Shown: positions 1 through 7,585 of the stretch, one piece after another | Layout of the letters: the number at the start of each line of letters is the position of its first letter | Position numbering within the stretch: position 1 is the stretch's first letter | From: UBA5070 sp035604215 | Lineage (GTDB): Bacteria; Fibrobacterota; Fibrobacteria; UBA5070 | Reading direction: 5' to 3' | Assembly: GCA_035604215.1 (NCBI GenBank) | Contig: DATNIW010000100.1 | Span: 1-19,481 of the forward strand | Length of the DNA stretch: 19,481 nt | Made by a program: the position numbers and the translations under genes | Notes under the pieces: generated by a model | What the model was told of the DNA's origin: nothing | The model's input: only the letters and a program-made list of their open reading frames with translations | Databases searched by the model: none

Positions 1-587
1 AACACCACGGCGCCATGCACGGCGAAGTCCTGGGGAACGGCGTGCCCGGGAATGAATCCCTGCAGGTCCGCAAGCATTCCGGAAAAGAAGCCGGCGTTGC
101 GCGGACAGATCAGGAGGGACCCGTAGCCCAGTTCGTCGGGACCGGCGTAGAAGGGCATCACGATCAGTTCGCGCTGGGCGAGCCAATCGAAGGTTTCCTG
201 GCGGACCCCGGCGAAGTCGGTACCAAAGCGCTTCTGGTAGGTGGGCTTGTCGGTGGGCAGGTCGTCGGCGATGACCATGGCGTCCGGATCGCGGCGGCGC
301 ATGGCCACCTCCGGATAGTTCACGGAGACGCCGTTCAGCGCCTTGACCACGGCGGCTTCAATCACCCGGCCCTTGCCCGGGATCTCGTAGGCCACGGTGT
401 AGGTGCCTTGGTCCTCGCGGTTGCCCACGGTCCAATCGGTGGACCCCACCTCGCGTCCCAGGGACCAGTCCAGGAGGTCTTCGCGGCGCTCGGGCACATG
501 GATGGCGCGCGCCTTGTTCAAGAGGTCCACGACGTCCTTGGGCAGCTTCAACGAACGCCAATTCTCACGGAAATTGATCACACCCAT
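1..587 (-). CDS. DUF4914-like protein, 5' part (cut by window edge)
   Basis: This is an open frame of about 195 codons running off the left edge with no stop. The ATG at 587 has a good ribosome site (AAGGAG, about 10 bases upstream). The product starts MGVINFRENWRSLKLP and has no signal peptide or membrane segment, so it is probably cytosolic. Visible stretches are IPGKGRVIEA, VNYPEVAMRRRDPDAMV, DDLPTDKPTYQKRFG and, near the edge, LICPRNAGFFSGMLADLQG. From memory these resemble the N-terminal part of DUF4914 proteins, which are roughly 600 residues long and of unknown function. I could not verify the match, so the family name is tentative; the reading frame itself is secure. It is transcribed divergently from the exported-protein gene at 673. 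Confidence 0.75.
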   Translation of the reverse strand, partial: MGVINFRENWRSLKLPKDVVDLLNKARAIHVPERREDLLDWSLGREVGSTDWTVGNREDQGTYTVAYEIPGKGRVIEAAVVKALNGVSVNYPEVAMRRRDPDAMVIADDLPTDKPTYQKRFGTDFAGVRQETFDWLAQRELIVMPFYAGPDELGYGSLLICPRNAGFFSGMLADLQGFIPGHAVPQDFAVHGAVV

Positions 588-672
588 GGCCGCTGGCTCC
601 TTGTGGCAAATCACGTTAAAAGGACCGAAGTATCCAAAATAAGCAAAAGACGCCGGGTTCAGTGGAGTCGCA
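588..672. promoter_or_regulatory. AT-rich divergent promoter region
   Basis: This 85-bp gap separates the leftward gene at 587 from the rightward gene at 673. It holds the most AT-rich stretch of the first 2 kb (about 610-652), as expected for promoters in a high-GC genome. On the minus strand TTGCTT and TTTTAA are 19 bp apart, a poor sigma70 match. No -10/-35 pair is convincing in either direction. Confidence 0.35.
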
Positions 673-1716
673 GTGCCTCCAATCGGCCGGATTTCTACAT
701 CCCCGCCACGAATGTTGTGGACTCTCCTCATCGGCCTCGCGGTGTCCGGATCCGATCCGACGCCCGCTTGGCCACAGGAGCTGGAAGATTTCCAGCGGGG
801 ACTCCACGCCAAGGCGCTCGGCTACCTGGACATCGGACAGATCCAGACCATGGAGCCCAACAGCGGCATCGAGCACCCCACGCTGGGCCAGCTCGACGGA
901 TTCCGGGAGGTCCGTCGAGTCCTGGGCGCCATGCTGGGTCCCGATTCGTCCTCGCAGGTCCGGCTGGGGTTGGAGGGCGGATGGGAAGGGGGTGGATGGA
1001 CACCGGACCTCTATCTGGGCGCGCCCCCGAACCCGAACCTGTTCCACGCCGCCTGGTCTGCGGGTCTTTGCGGATCCTTGGTGGGGTCCAAGCTGTTTGG
1101 CATGGCGGGATTGCACCACACCGACGCGATGGACTGGTCCGGACCGGGTGGCGGCCGGGTCGCCGCCCCGGAAACGGATCTGTGGACCGTGGCGCGCTGG
1201 AATCGCGCCGGAGTCCTTGCTGCCATCGATCGGGGAGGGATCTGCACCTCCCGGCTTTCCTGGTTGTCGGATCCGTCGCCCCTGGCCGGGGATGCGGGCT
1301 GGTTCTTCCCGCAGTTGGAGGCTTCGGCGGGTTGGGAGCGGGCCGATTGGAACCGTTGGCACGGGGACGACGAATGGGCGGGGACGCTCCGGGTTCCTCT
1401 GCTCGCGCAGCGAATCTCCGCCCGGGTGGAAGCCGGCAGGGACGGATTCCGTCTGGCGCAGGTCTCTTCCGACATCGATCCCCAGGGGGAGGTGGGAATG
1501 GATCTCTCCTGGTCGGTGCGGCACGGCCAGGATCTGCCCGGGGTCCGGATGCGGATTCCCTTTCTCACGTTTTCCGTCGACGATCCGGACGATGTCGACG
1601 AGTTCGCGGTCCGCGGATCCCTGGTCTGGTCGCTCCGGTTCCGGATGACCTGGGAAGACAGCCAGACCTGGTACGCTCCGGGTCGACGAGCCGCTCCTCC
1701 CGGAGCCAAGTCGTGA
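673..1716 (+). CDS. exported beta-rich protein, possible outer-membrane protein
   Basis: This gene encodes 347 residues from GTG 673, which has GGAG 5 bases upstream. An in-frame ATG at 712 (MLWTLLIGLAVSG) is an alternative start without a ribosome site. Both starts place a short hydrophobic export signal before DPTPAWPQ. The mature part has no further membrane helix. It is rich in Gly and Trp and has alternating-hydrophobicity segments, for example RVPLLAQRISARVEAG and a C-terminal run ending in SLVWSLRFRMTW. That pattern fits an outer-membrane beta barrel or a beta sandwich, but I recognise no named family. The stop overlaps the GTG of the downstream lipoprotein gene by 4 bp, so the two are probably co-translated and may act together at the cell envelope. 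Confidence 0.7.
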   Translation: MPPIGRISTSPPRMLWTLLIGLAVSGSDPTPAWPQELEDFQRGLHAKALGYLDIGQIQTMEPNSGIEHPTLGQLDGFREVRRVLGAMLGPDSSSQVRLGLEGGWEGGGWTPDLYLGAPPNPNLFHAAWSAGLCGSLVGSKLFGMAGLHHTDAMDWSGPGGGRVAAPETDLWTVARWNRAGVLAAIDRGGICTSRLSWLSDPSPLAGDAGWFFPQLEASAGWERADWNRWHGDDEWAGTLRVPLLAQRISARVEAGRDGFRLAQVSSDIDPQGEVGMDLSWSVRHGQDLPGVRMRIPFLTFSVDDPDDVDEFAVRGSLVWSLRFRMTWEDSQTWYAPGRRAAPPGAKS

Positions 1717-2093
1717 GGCTTCGTCGCCATCTCGGGGCACCCATCGCGGCCCTGGCGGCCGCTGCGTCCCTGTCGGGGTGCATGGTGGACCTCTACGGCG
1801 GCGACCCCCAGCTCCAGGTGCAGGTGGACAGCCATCGGTGGACGCTGGAATCGGAGGGCCTGGGCGACACGACCTCGCCGGTGTGGATGGTGTCGTTCGA
1901 TCCTCCCGTGGGTGGGGGAGCCGTCTCCCGGGTGGAGAACCTGCCTGTTGCCGGGAATTTGAATCTGTTCCTGCGCCTCGCGGACACCTTGGGGAAGGAC
2001 ACTGTGGTGCCGTATCGGTTGGACGCGGGGGTGGGGGATTTTCTCAAGTTGGATCTGGTGGATGATTCGATCGGAAGACTGCTGATCCGCTGA
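1713..2093 (+). CDS. small putative lipoprotein
   Basis: This encodes 126 residues from GTG 1713, which overlaps the previous stop (GTGA) and has GGAG 7 bases upstream. The N-terminus is a basic stretch (RLRRH), an Ala-rich hydrophobic core and a lipobox LSGC, with the predicted lipidated Cys at about residue 23. The mature protein (about 100 residues) follows as MVDLYGGDPQ and then beta-type sequence with no recognised domain. The residues after Cys include Asp at +3 rather than +2, so the inner-membrane retention rule does not obviously apply and an outer-membrane location is plausible. The frame also lies inside a long read-through frame beginning near position 15, which is not real upstream. 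The function is unknown; translational coupling suggests a shared role with the exported protein at 673-1716. Confidence 0.75.
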   Translation: MRLRRHLGAPIAALAAAASLSGCMVDLYGGDPQLQVQVDSHRWTLESEGLGDTTSPVWMVSFDPPVGGGAVSRVENLPVAGNLNLFLRLADTLGKDTVVPYRLDAGVGDFLKLDLVDDSIGRLLIR

Positions 2094-2104
2094 ACCGGGG
2101 GAGA

Positions 2105-2127
2105 GCGGCTTTTCCGCGAAAAGCCGC
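2105..2127. terminator. perfect hairpin between convergent genes
   Basis: Arms GCGGCTTTTC and GAAAAGCCGC pair perfectly over 10 bp around a 3-base loop. The hairpin starts 12 bp after the lipoprotein stop and lies between two convergent genes, so it can serve both directions. No T tract follows, but the stem itself carries the A/T runs. Confidence 0.6.
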
Positions 2128-2167
2128 CGTGCCTGGTGTCCATTCGGCATCCACGGCTATGCAGAAT

Positions 2168-2188
2168 GTATCCACAAAGTTATCCACA
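2168..2188 (+). promoter_or_regulatory. pair of DnaA-box-like 9-mers
   Basis: TTATCCACA at 2180-2188 is a perfect consensus DnaA box. GTATCCACA at 2168-2176 differs from it at one position. They lie in the same orientation, 12 bp start to start, in a gap of only 136 bp. Function is inferred from the motif alone; no dnaA, dnaN or other origin-linked gene is nearby. Confidence 0.4.
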
Positions 2189-2229
2189 ATCCCACGGAGA
2201 ACTCCACGGGGAGTCCGGCCAGGCAATGA

Positions 2230-3102
2230 TCAATGGCCGGCGTCGGCTTTGTCCAGGCGATTGAATTCCTGGAGCACCTGGGTCTCGGCCGGGGTGTACT
2301 TGACCGGTGTGGTTGCGGGTTTGCCGGCCGCGTAGGCCTGGGAGGCTTGGAGGATGTCTCCCAGGATTTCCTGGATCTTTCCGATGGCCACGGATCGGAA
2401 CATCCCCATGTTCATGACCGCGTCGATGAGGGAATTGGCCGGGAACATGGTGAAGCGGATGCTGTAGCAGGTCCGGTTGGGCGATTGGGCGGGCGGCCAG
2501 GCACGGAACTCGATGATGACTTCTCCCACCAGCTTCCAATCCAAGACCTGGACCCGGCCCTGGCCCCAGTAGACCCGCTCGCGGTGGTCGTCGCGGATCC
2601 AGAGCTGCCTCGCTTGGCCCTCCAGCGATTTCCCGTTGGTGCCGTGGAAGTAGAGGCTGTCGTTCGGGTCCGGGTATTCGGCGGAGTACTTGGTTCCGCG
2701 GTAGCTGTCGATGAGCTTGGCCGCCAGGGGGATGTTCCGCATCAGGAGGTCCAGGGCGGGTGCGGGCATGGGGACCGTGTCCGCCACCACATACATGACG
2801 TGGTACTTGGAGCCCATGAACTGCCACATCTTCAGACTGGGAAGGGTGGTGGGGTAGATGCCGCGGCGGGCGAACCCGCGCACCCAGCCGCAGTAGAGCT
2901 GGTCGTGGTCGATGCCGGGGATGGGTGCGGACAGGGCCTCCGTGCAGGACGAGGTCTTGTCCGCGATCTGGCACTCCTTGACCAGTCGGCAGTAGGCGCG
3001 TTCGGGAGTGGGTTGGTCCTGGTCCGGCGCACCGGACGCCGAGAGCGGCAGGAGTGCCGACAGGGCGAGAAGTCCCACCAACGGTTGGAGGGATTTCTTC
3101 AT
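2230..3102 (-). CDS. secreted START-like protein, function unknown
   Basis: This encodes 290 residues from ATG 3102, overlapping the fabF stop by 4 bp (ATGA). The ribosome site is weak, so translation is probably coupled to fabF. Residues 1-24 form a signal peptide (KK, a Leu-rich core, then SASGA). Cysteines lie at 38, 44, 53 and 71, with one more near the C-terminus, which could form disulfides in the periplasm. The middle and C-terminal parts alternate beta-like stretches (VYWGQGRVQVLDWKLVGEVI) with a final helix (VAIGKIQEILGDILQASQAY). This layout is reminiscent of START/SRPBCC lipid-binding folds, but no diagnostic motif is present and the assignment is an inference. Pairing with fabF would suit a lipid-related periplasmic role. 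Alternatives are a lineage-specific hypothetical protein or another helix-grip protein. Confidence 0.75.
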   Translation of the reverse strand: MKKSLQPLVGLLALSALLPLSASGAPDQDQPTPERAYCRLVKECQIADKTSSCTEALSAPIPGIDHDQLYCGWVRGFARRGIYPTTLPSLKMWQFMGSKYHVMYVVADTVPMPAPALDLLMRNIPLAAKLIDSYRGTKYSAEYPDPNDSLYFHGTNGKSLEGQARQLWIRDDHRERVYWGQGRVQVLDWKLVGEVIIEFRAWPPAQSPNRTCYSIRFTMFPANSLIDAVMNMGMFRSVAIGKIQEILGDILQASQAYAAGKPATTPVKYTPAETQVLQEFNRLDKADAGH

Positions 3103-4331
3103 CCCTGGAAACGCCGCACGACCAGCGACGCGTTGTGCCCGCCAAACCCGAAGGAATTGGACAGGACGGCGTCCACGGAAGCCTTGCGGGCGGTGTTGGG
3201 CACGTAGTCCAGATCGCAATCGGGATCGGATTCGAACTGGTTGATGGTCGGGTGCACGATGCCCTTCTCGATGGCCAGCAGTCCGGCGATGAGCTCGACG
3301 GATCCCGCCGCACCCAAGAGGTGTCCCAGCATGGACTTGGTGGATTGGACCATGAGCTTGGAGGCGTGGTCCCCGAAGCAACGCTTGATGGCGTGGGTCT
3401 CTCCCTTGTCGCCCAGCGGAGTCGAGGTTCCATGGGCGTTCACCAATTGGATCTGGTCGGGCGAAAGCTTCGCCTTCTCCAGCGCCATGCGCATGGCCCG
3501 GAATCCGCCTTCCCCCTCCGGGTGCGGAGCGGTGAGGTGGTAGGCGTCGGCGCTCTGCCCGAAACCGGCCAGCTCGGCGTAGATCTTGGCTCCGCGGGCC
3601 TTGGCGTGCTCCAGCTCCTCCAGCACGACCACCCCCGCGCCCTCTCCCATCACGAACCCGTCCCGTCCCTTGTCGAAGGGGCGGCTGGCGGTGGCGTCGT
3701 TGCGGGTGCTCATCGCCTTCATGCTGCAGAATCCGGCGTAGGTGAGTTCGGTGATGGCGGCCTCGGCCCCTCCCGCGACCATGAGGTCGGCATCGTCGCG
3801 CCTGATGATCTCGGCGGCTTCCCCGATGGCGTGGTTGGCGGTGGCGCAGGCGGTGACCACGGCGAGGTTCGGCCCCTTGAGGCCGTACTCGATGGAGAAA
3901 TAGCCCGAAAGCATGTTGGGGATGATGGCCGGAACCAGGAAGGGGGTCACCCGCTTGGGACCGCGCGCATCCAGGGTGCGCTGTTCCCGGGTGATGGTGG
4001 CCATGGCTCCGATGCCGGTTCCCAGGATCACGCCGAAACGCTCGGCGACCTTGGAGACGTCCATGCCGCAGTCGTCCAGGGCCTGGCGCGCCGCGGCGTG
4101 CCCCAGGATCTGGTAACGGTCCAGCCGCCCGGCCATCTTCTGGTCCTTGAAGGCCCAGTTGCCCTCGTACGGCCCGACCTCGCCGCCCACCGTCGTGGCA
4201 TAGCCCGTGGCGTCGAACAAGGTCACGGACCCGATCCCGTTCTTTCCCGCCGCCAAGGCCGCCCAATAGGACTCCACGTCGTGGCCCAACGGATTGACCG
4301 TGCCCAGACCGGTGATGACGATGCGACGCAT
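3099..4331 (-). CDS. fabF: 3-oxoacyl-ACP synthase II (KAS II)
   Basis: This encodes 410 residues, the usual FabF length. The protein condenses malonyl-ACP with a growing acyl-ACP in the cytosolic type II fatty-acid cycle. The thiolase-fold catalytic triad is visible: nucleophile Cys162 in VVTACATANHA, His300 in VNAHGTSTPLGD and His337 in KSMLGHLLGAAG, with the conserved Lys332. The N-terminus MRRIVITGLGTVNPLG and the C-terminal SNSFGFGGHNASLV are typical. ATG 4331 has an AAGGA ribosome site. The gap of 139 bp to the Smr gene shows neither a clear promoter nor an acpP, the gene that often precedes fabF. The stop overlaps the start of the secreted START-like gene. In single-synthase genomes FabF also takes over the FabB role; this window cannot show that. 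Confidence 0.97.
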   Translation of the reverse strand: MRRIVITGLGTVNPLGHDVESYWAALAAGKNGIGSVTLFDATGYATTVGGEVGPYEGNWAFKDQKMAGRLDRYQILGHAAARQALDDCGMDVSKVAERFGVILGTGIGAMATITREQRTLDARGPKRVTPFLVPAIIPNMLSGYFSIEYGLKGPNLAVVTACATANHAIGEAAEIIRRDDADLMVAGGAEAAITELTYAGFCSMKAMSTRNDATASRPFDKGRDGFVMGEGAGVVVLEELEHAKARGAKIYAELAGFGQSADAYHLTAPHPEGEGGFRAMRMALEKAKLSPDQIQLVNAHGTSTPLGDKGETHAIKRCFGDHASKLMVQSTKSMLGHLLGAAGSVELIAGLLAIEKGIVHPTINQFESDPDCDLDYVPNTARKASVDAVLSNSFGFGGHNASLVVRRFQG

Positions 4332-4470
4332 GCGATTCCTTTCCTAGACGGATGCAGCCTTCTCGGAAGCGGCGGCGGCGAACCTGCCCTGGAGAGCCGA
4401 AAAGGGCCAGCAAAGGTAGGAAGACCTCGACAAGCGGGTGTTGCGGGGACCGGGGACCCTCCGAGGTGGG

Positions 4471-4734
4471 TCAGGGACGGCTGCCCAGGAACACCCGGGT
4501 GGCACCCGGGTTGTCCGGTTCATGGGAGTTCACCAGGGGGTGCCGGTCCAGGACCCGGCGCACCACTCCGGCCAGCTTCTTGGCCCCGTGGATCACCACC
4601 ACGGTGCGCTTGCGCGACTGGAAGCATTCGTGCAGGAACCGGTCCATCTCCTCCTCGGCCTCGGCCACCGTGCGCAGGTGCAGGTCCAGCGAAGCCTGCG
4701 GCTTGAACCAACCCGCGCCGCCCGCCCGGTTCAC
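4471..4734 (-). CDS. stand-alone Smr-domain protein
   Basis: This encodes 87 residues, essentially one Smr domain. GTG 4734 overlaps the miaA stop by 4 bp (GTGA) and has GGAGG 6-7 bases upstream, which fixes the start. Hallmarks are LDLHLRTVAEAEEEM (the LDLHG-type motif, here with Leu replacing Gly, at residues 16-20), VVVIHGAKK (the IHGKG-type motif, with AKK after IHG, near residue 50) and HPLV...NPGATRVFL at the end. Smr domains occur at the end of MutS2 and as small separate proteins. Several are nucleases; recent work links some to RNA cleavage on collided ribosomes. With the LDLHG and HGKG motifs both altered, catalysis is uncertain. Its coupling to miaA places it with a tRNA-modification gene. 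Confidence 0.9.
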   Translation of the reverse strand: MNRAGGAGWFKPQASLDLHLRTVAEAEEEMDRFLHECFQSRKRTVVVIHGAKKLAGVVRRVLDRHPLVNSHEPDNPGATRVFLGSRP

Positions 4735-5654
4735 GAGATCCCCTCCACGGCGGCGGCGAACTCGCGGAGCACCGCCTCCGGAGAGCCGTCGGCAGGCACC
4801 CATCGCGGGGCCAGGCGGTTGCGCAACCAGGTCTCCTGGCGCTTCGCGTATTGGCGGGTCTCCTCCAGGATGGAACGGAGGGTCCGTTCGGGAAGATCGG
4901 GCAGGTCCATGGATTCGCGCAGGGCCCGGTACCCGATGCATTTCCAGCAGGGAGCCGTGTCCGGGACCCGTTCGGCCAGGGCCCGGACCTCGTCCCGCCA
5001 GCCCGATGCCAGCATCGCCGCCAATCTGGCTTCCAGACGGGAATGGAGCTCGGGTCGGTTCACGGCGAGCGCGAAGACGGGAGCACCCGGGGCCAACGCC
5101 GGGCGGGAGCTGCCTTGCACACCGCGCCGCACCAGGAGGGCTTTTTCCAGGGCGCGAACCAGGCGGACCGGGTTGGTTCGGGCATCGTGGGGAGGGGTTC
5201 CGAGAGCCGCGAGCTCGTCCCACAGGACATCCTTCCCCCGGGATCGGAGACGCTCCGACAGTTCCTGACGAAGGACCGGATCCGGAGCCGGGGAGGCGGA
5301 CATCCCGTCGCGCAGGGCCTGGAGGAACTGGTTCGTGCCGCCCACGGCGAGCAGATCGGGTCCGGGGTTGGACAACACACGGTCGGCCCGGTCCAGGTAG
5401 AGGGCGACGGAATCTTCCGCATCGGGGGCCAGGTCCCCGACCAGGTGGTGTTCGACCCGTTCCATGTCGGTCGCGGAGGGTGCCGCGGTTCCGATGGCGA
5501 GCCCCGCGCGCGACTGGCCCGAATCGGCCGAAAGGATCGCCCACCCCTTGGCTTGGGCGATCTCCAGGGCGAGTCGCGTCTTCCCGGATCCGGTCGCTCC
5601 GCCCAGCAGAGCGACGATCCGCCGCCGCCGATTGCCTAGATTGGCGCACTCCAT
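4731..5654 (-). CDS. miaA: tRNA dimethylallyltransferase
   Basis: This encodes 307 residues, normal for the family. MiaA transfers the dimethylallyl group from DMAPP to N6 of adenosine-37 in tRNAs that read UNN codons, which stabilises codon-anticodon pairing. Visible motifs in order: P-loop GGATGSGKT (18-26), LSADSGQSRAGLAIGTAAPS with the catalytic-type Asp44, HHLVGDLAP, LLAVGGTNQFLQAL, the NPVRLVRALE segment, CIGYRALRE and TRQYAKRQETWLRN near the C-terminus. The start is ATG 5654, because the family N-terminus begins a few residues before the P-loop. It has no ribosome site. The start codon shares CATG with a possible ATG of the divergent gene, so its promoter must lie inside that gene. The TGA overlaps the start of the Smr gene. 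Confidence 0.95.
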   Translation of the reverse strand: MECANLGNRRRRIVALLGGATGSGKTRLALEIAQAKGWAILSADSGQSRAGLAIGTAAPSATDMERVEHHLVGDLAPDAEDSVALYLDRADRVLSNPGPDLLAVGGTNQFLQALRDGMSASPAPDPVLRQELSERLRSRGKDVLWDELAALGTPPHDARTNPVRLVRALEKALLVRRGVQGSSRPALAPGAPVFALAVNRPELHSRLEARLAAMLASGWRDEVRALAERVPDTAPCWKCIGYRALRESMDLPDLPERTLRSILEETRQYAKRQETWLRNRLAPRWVPADGSPEAVLREFAAAVEGIS

Positions 5655-5664
5655 GCCAGGAAAG

Positions 5665-6822
5665 ATGCGCCCGATTTCGATTGCCGCCGCGAGCCTCGGG
5701 GCGGTTCTCGCCCTGTTCGTGGGTTGGCGCGCGTTCCATTTCTTCCCCGCCGCCTTGGAACGGTTCCAGAACCATCCACGCACCACGACCTCGTCGGGCC
5801 GGATCGATTCCTCCCTGTTCGACCAGGAGCTGACCGGGTCCGACGAACTGGAGCCGGCCCGCCGCAACCAGTCCCTGGATTCCAGCCTGACCCGACTGAG
5901 GGACACCCTGGGCATCTTCCGGTCGAGGATTTCGGCGGTGCGCATGGAGGGTGCGGACATCCCCCTCTACAGCCTCGAATTCCGACGCGGCGTCCCGCTG
6001 GTGGTGCGGGTGCGCGCCATCCTGGACACCCTGCGGGTCCGTGGATTCCTGGTGGCCGAATCCAGCGAGCGACCCCGGGCCATCTGGCCTTGGGCCATGC
6101 GCGTCCAGCGAGGAGACACCTTGGTGGCCCTGCTGCGAGGTCGCGTTTCGGGCGATCCGCTGCCGGGCACCTTCTCCCTCCACCTGGGGTTCGAGCAGCC
6201 ACCCGGCTCGCGTATCCCGTCCTTGCGGAAATTGCCGCGGGGAACCTTGCTCGCGCTCCTGCCTTCCGCCTACGCGGATCGGGAATTGGACGCCGAACTG
6301 GATTCCGGTGGATGGGTGCCCGCGTTGGAGGTCCGTCTGGAGACCTCGCGGGATCCCGTGTCCCTGCAGAAGGATCGGATCCTGCTGCAGCACGTCCGGT
6401 CCGACCTCCGCGAACGCCTCCTTCCCAGCGATTCCTGCCGCACCATCCCGCGCGGCATGGTGGTTTCCGACGGGGACAGGGGATCCTCCGACTCGGTGCT
6501 GTCCCGACGCGTGGTGGAATTCGCCGTGGAACGGGGGTGGTGGATCATGGACGCCACGGGCAACTCCGCCTCCCGCCTGCCGGACCAGGCCGTCTTCGCC
6601 GGGTCGGGAACCTTGGACCCTCCGCGCCGATCCGCGGAAACCACTTCCGAGGCCTTGGAGGCGGCCGCCGAGCAGGCCGTGGAGGAAGGCGAGTCCTCGC
6701 TGCTCCTCCCGCTGGATTCGGCCACGATCCACAAGGTCGTCGCTTACTTACCATTGCTGGTTCGAAGGGGCGTCGTCGTGGCTCCCTGGAACGTCGTGCA
6801 TCGCAAAGCCAGGAGAGACTGA
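5665..6822 (+). CDS. divergent polysaccharide deacetylase-like protein (YibQ/DUF610 type), degenerate
   Basis: This encodes 385 residues from ATG 5665, with AGGA close upstream; an in-frame ATG at 5653 would add four residues. An N-terminal signal anchor (SIAAASLGAVLALFVGW) is followed by a charged region of about 140 residues. The C-terminal half follows the order seen in divergent polysaccharide deacetylases: GTLLALLPSAYADREL, a GMVVSDGDRG segment (near residues 265-274) where the family usually has an NNHMGS-type motif, RGWWIMDATG, then HKVVAYLPLLVRRGVVVAPWNVV. The metal-binding His and Asp pattern I would expect is largely absent, so it may be a non-catalytic envelope protein. The assignment rests on pattern memory. 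The stop is 2 bp before pdxJ, so the two genes form one operon. Confidence 0.7.
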   Translation: MRPISIAAASLGAVLALFVGWRAFHFFPAALERFQNHPRTTTSSGRIDSSLFDQELTGSDELEPARRNQSLDSSLTRLRDTLGIFRSRISAVRMEGADIPLYSLEFRRGVPLVVRVRAILDTLRVRGFLVAESSERPRAIWPWAMRVQRGDTLVALLRGRVSGDPLPGTFSLHLGFEQPPGSRIPSLRKLPRGTLLALLPSAYADRELDAELDSGGWVPALEVRLETSRDPVSLQKDRILLQHVRSDLRERLLPSDSCRTIPRGMVVSDGDRGSSDSVLSRRVVEFAVERGWWIMDATGNSASRLPDQAVFAGSGTLDPPRRSAETTSEALEAAAEQAVEEGESSLLLPLDSATIHKVVAYLPLLVRRGVVVAPWNVVHRKARRD

Positions 6823-6824
6823 CC

Positions 6825-7577
6825 ATGGTGAAGCTGGGATTGAACATCGACCATGTCGCCACCGTCCGGGAAGCCCGAAAGGAACGCAATCCCGACCCCG
6901 TGGCCGCGGCCGCCGTCGCGGAACTGGCCGGTGTCCACGGGATCACTGTGCATTTGCGGGAAGACCTGCGCCACATCCAGGAGCGCGACGTGCGCCTCCT
7001 GAGGCAGACGGTCTCCACGCGCCTGAACCTGGAGATGTCACCCACGCAGGCCATGGTCCAGTTCGCCCTGGAACTCCAGCCGGACATGGTCACCCTGGTC
7101 CCCGAGCGCAGACAGGAACTGACCACGGAGGGCGGTCTGGACGTCGCGGGGCACGAACGGGAGCTGGAGAAGATCGTGCAGAACCTGCGGGCCCAGCGCA
7201 TCCGCACCAGCCTGTTCGTGGATCCCGAGGCACGGCAGGTGCGCGCCGCGCAGAAGGTGTCGGCCGACGCCGTGGAACTGCACACGGGCAACTTCTCCCG
7301 CGCCTTCCACGAGGGGGAATCGGACGCCACCTACCAGGCCGAGCGCTCGCGACTCGTGGACTCCGTGGGATTGGGAACCCGGCTGGGACTGCGCGTCAAC
7401 GCCGGCCACGGACTGGATTACCAGAACGTGTCGCGGGTGTCCAGCATCCCGGGATTGGACGAGCTCAACATCGGGCACGCCATCATCTCCCGCGCCATCC
7501 TGGTGGGCCTGGACCGCGCCGTCCGCGACATGATCGACCAGATCCGCCTGGGCGAATCGGAGGCGGGTCGGAAATGA
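6825..7577 (+). CDS. pdxJ: pyridoxine 5'-phosphate synthase
   Basis: This encodes 250 residues, full length for PdxJ. The enzyme condenses 1-deoxy-xylulose 5-phosphate with 3-amino-2-oxopropyl phosphate to give pyridoxine 5'-phosphate, the last ring-forming step of the DXP-dependent vitamin B6 route. It is a cytosolic TIM barrel. Visible motifs are LGLNIDHVATVREARK, GITVHLREDLRHI with His43, LNLEMS with Glu70, PERRQELTTEGGLDV, VNAGHGLDY with His195 and ELNIGHAIISRAI. These three residues match the known acid-base set of the family. ATG 6825 has AGGAG 9 bases upstream, lying inside the end of the preceding gene. The gene ends 8 bp before a strong hairpin. Confidence 0.98.
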   Translation: MVKLGLNIDHVATVREARKERNPDPVAAAAVAELAGVHGITVHLREDLRHIQERDVRLLRQTVSTRLNLEMSPTQAMVQFALELQPDMVTLVPERRQELTTEGGLDVAGHERELEKIVQNLRAQRIRTSLFVDPEARQVRAAQKVSADAVELHTGNFSRAFHEGESDATYQAERSRLVDSVGLGTRLGLRVNAGHGLDYQNVSRVSSIPGLDELNIGHAIISRAILVGLDRAVRDMIDQIRLGESEAGRK

Positions 7578-7585
7578 TCGTTCCA

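Noticed and set aside
15..2093. Long rightward frame of 692 codons
   Set aside because: It opposes the well-supported leftward gene at 1-587 and crosses the exported-protein gene in another frame. Only its last 126 codons (lipoprotein from GTG 1713, with signal and lipobox) are credible.
2094..2229. Chromosomal origin (oriC)
   Set aside because: Only two DnaA-like boxes, no AT-rich unwinding stretch, and no dnaA, dnaN, gidA or rpmH nearby; kept only as a box pair.
4332..4470. Small gene between the Smr gene and fabF (such as acpP)
   Set aside because: No frame with a start, ribosome site and acyl-carrier motif (DSL) is present. It appears to be plain intergenic sequence with only a weak 5-bp hairpin.
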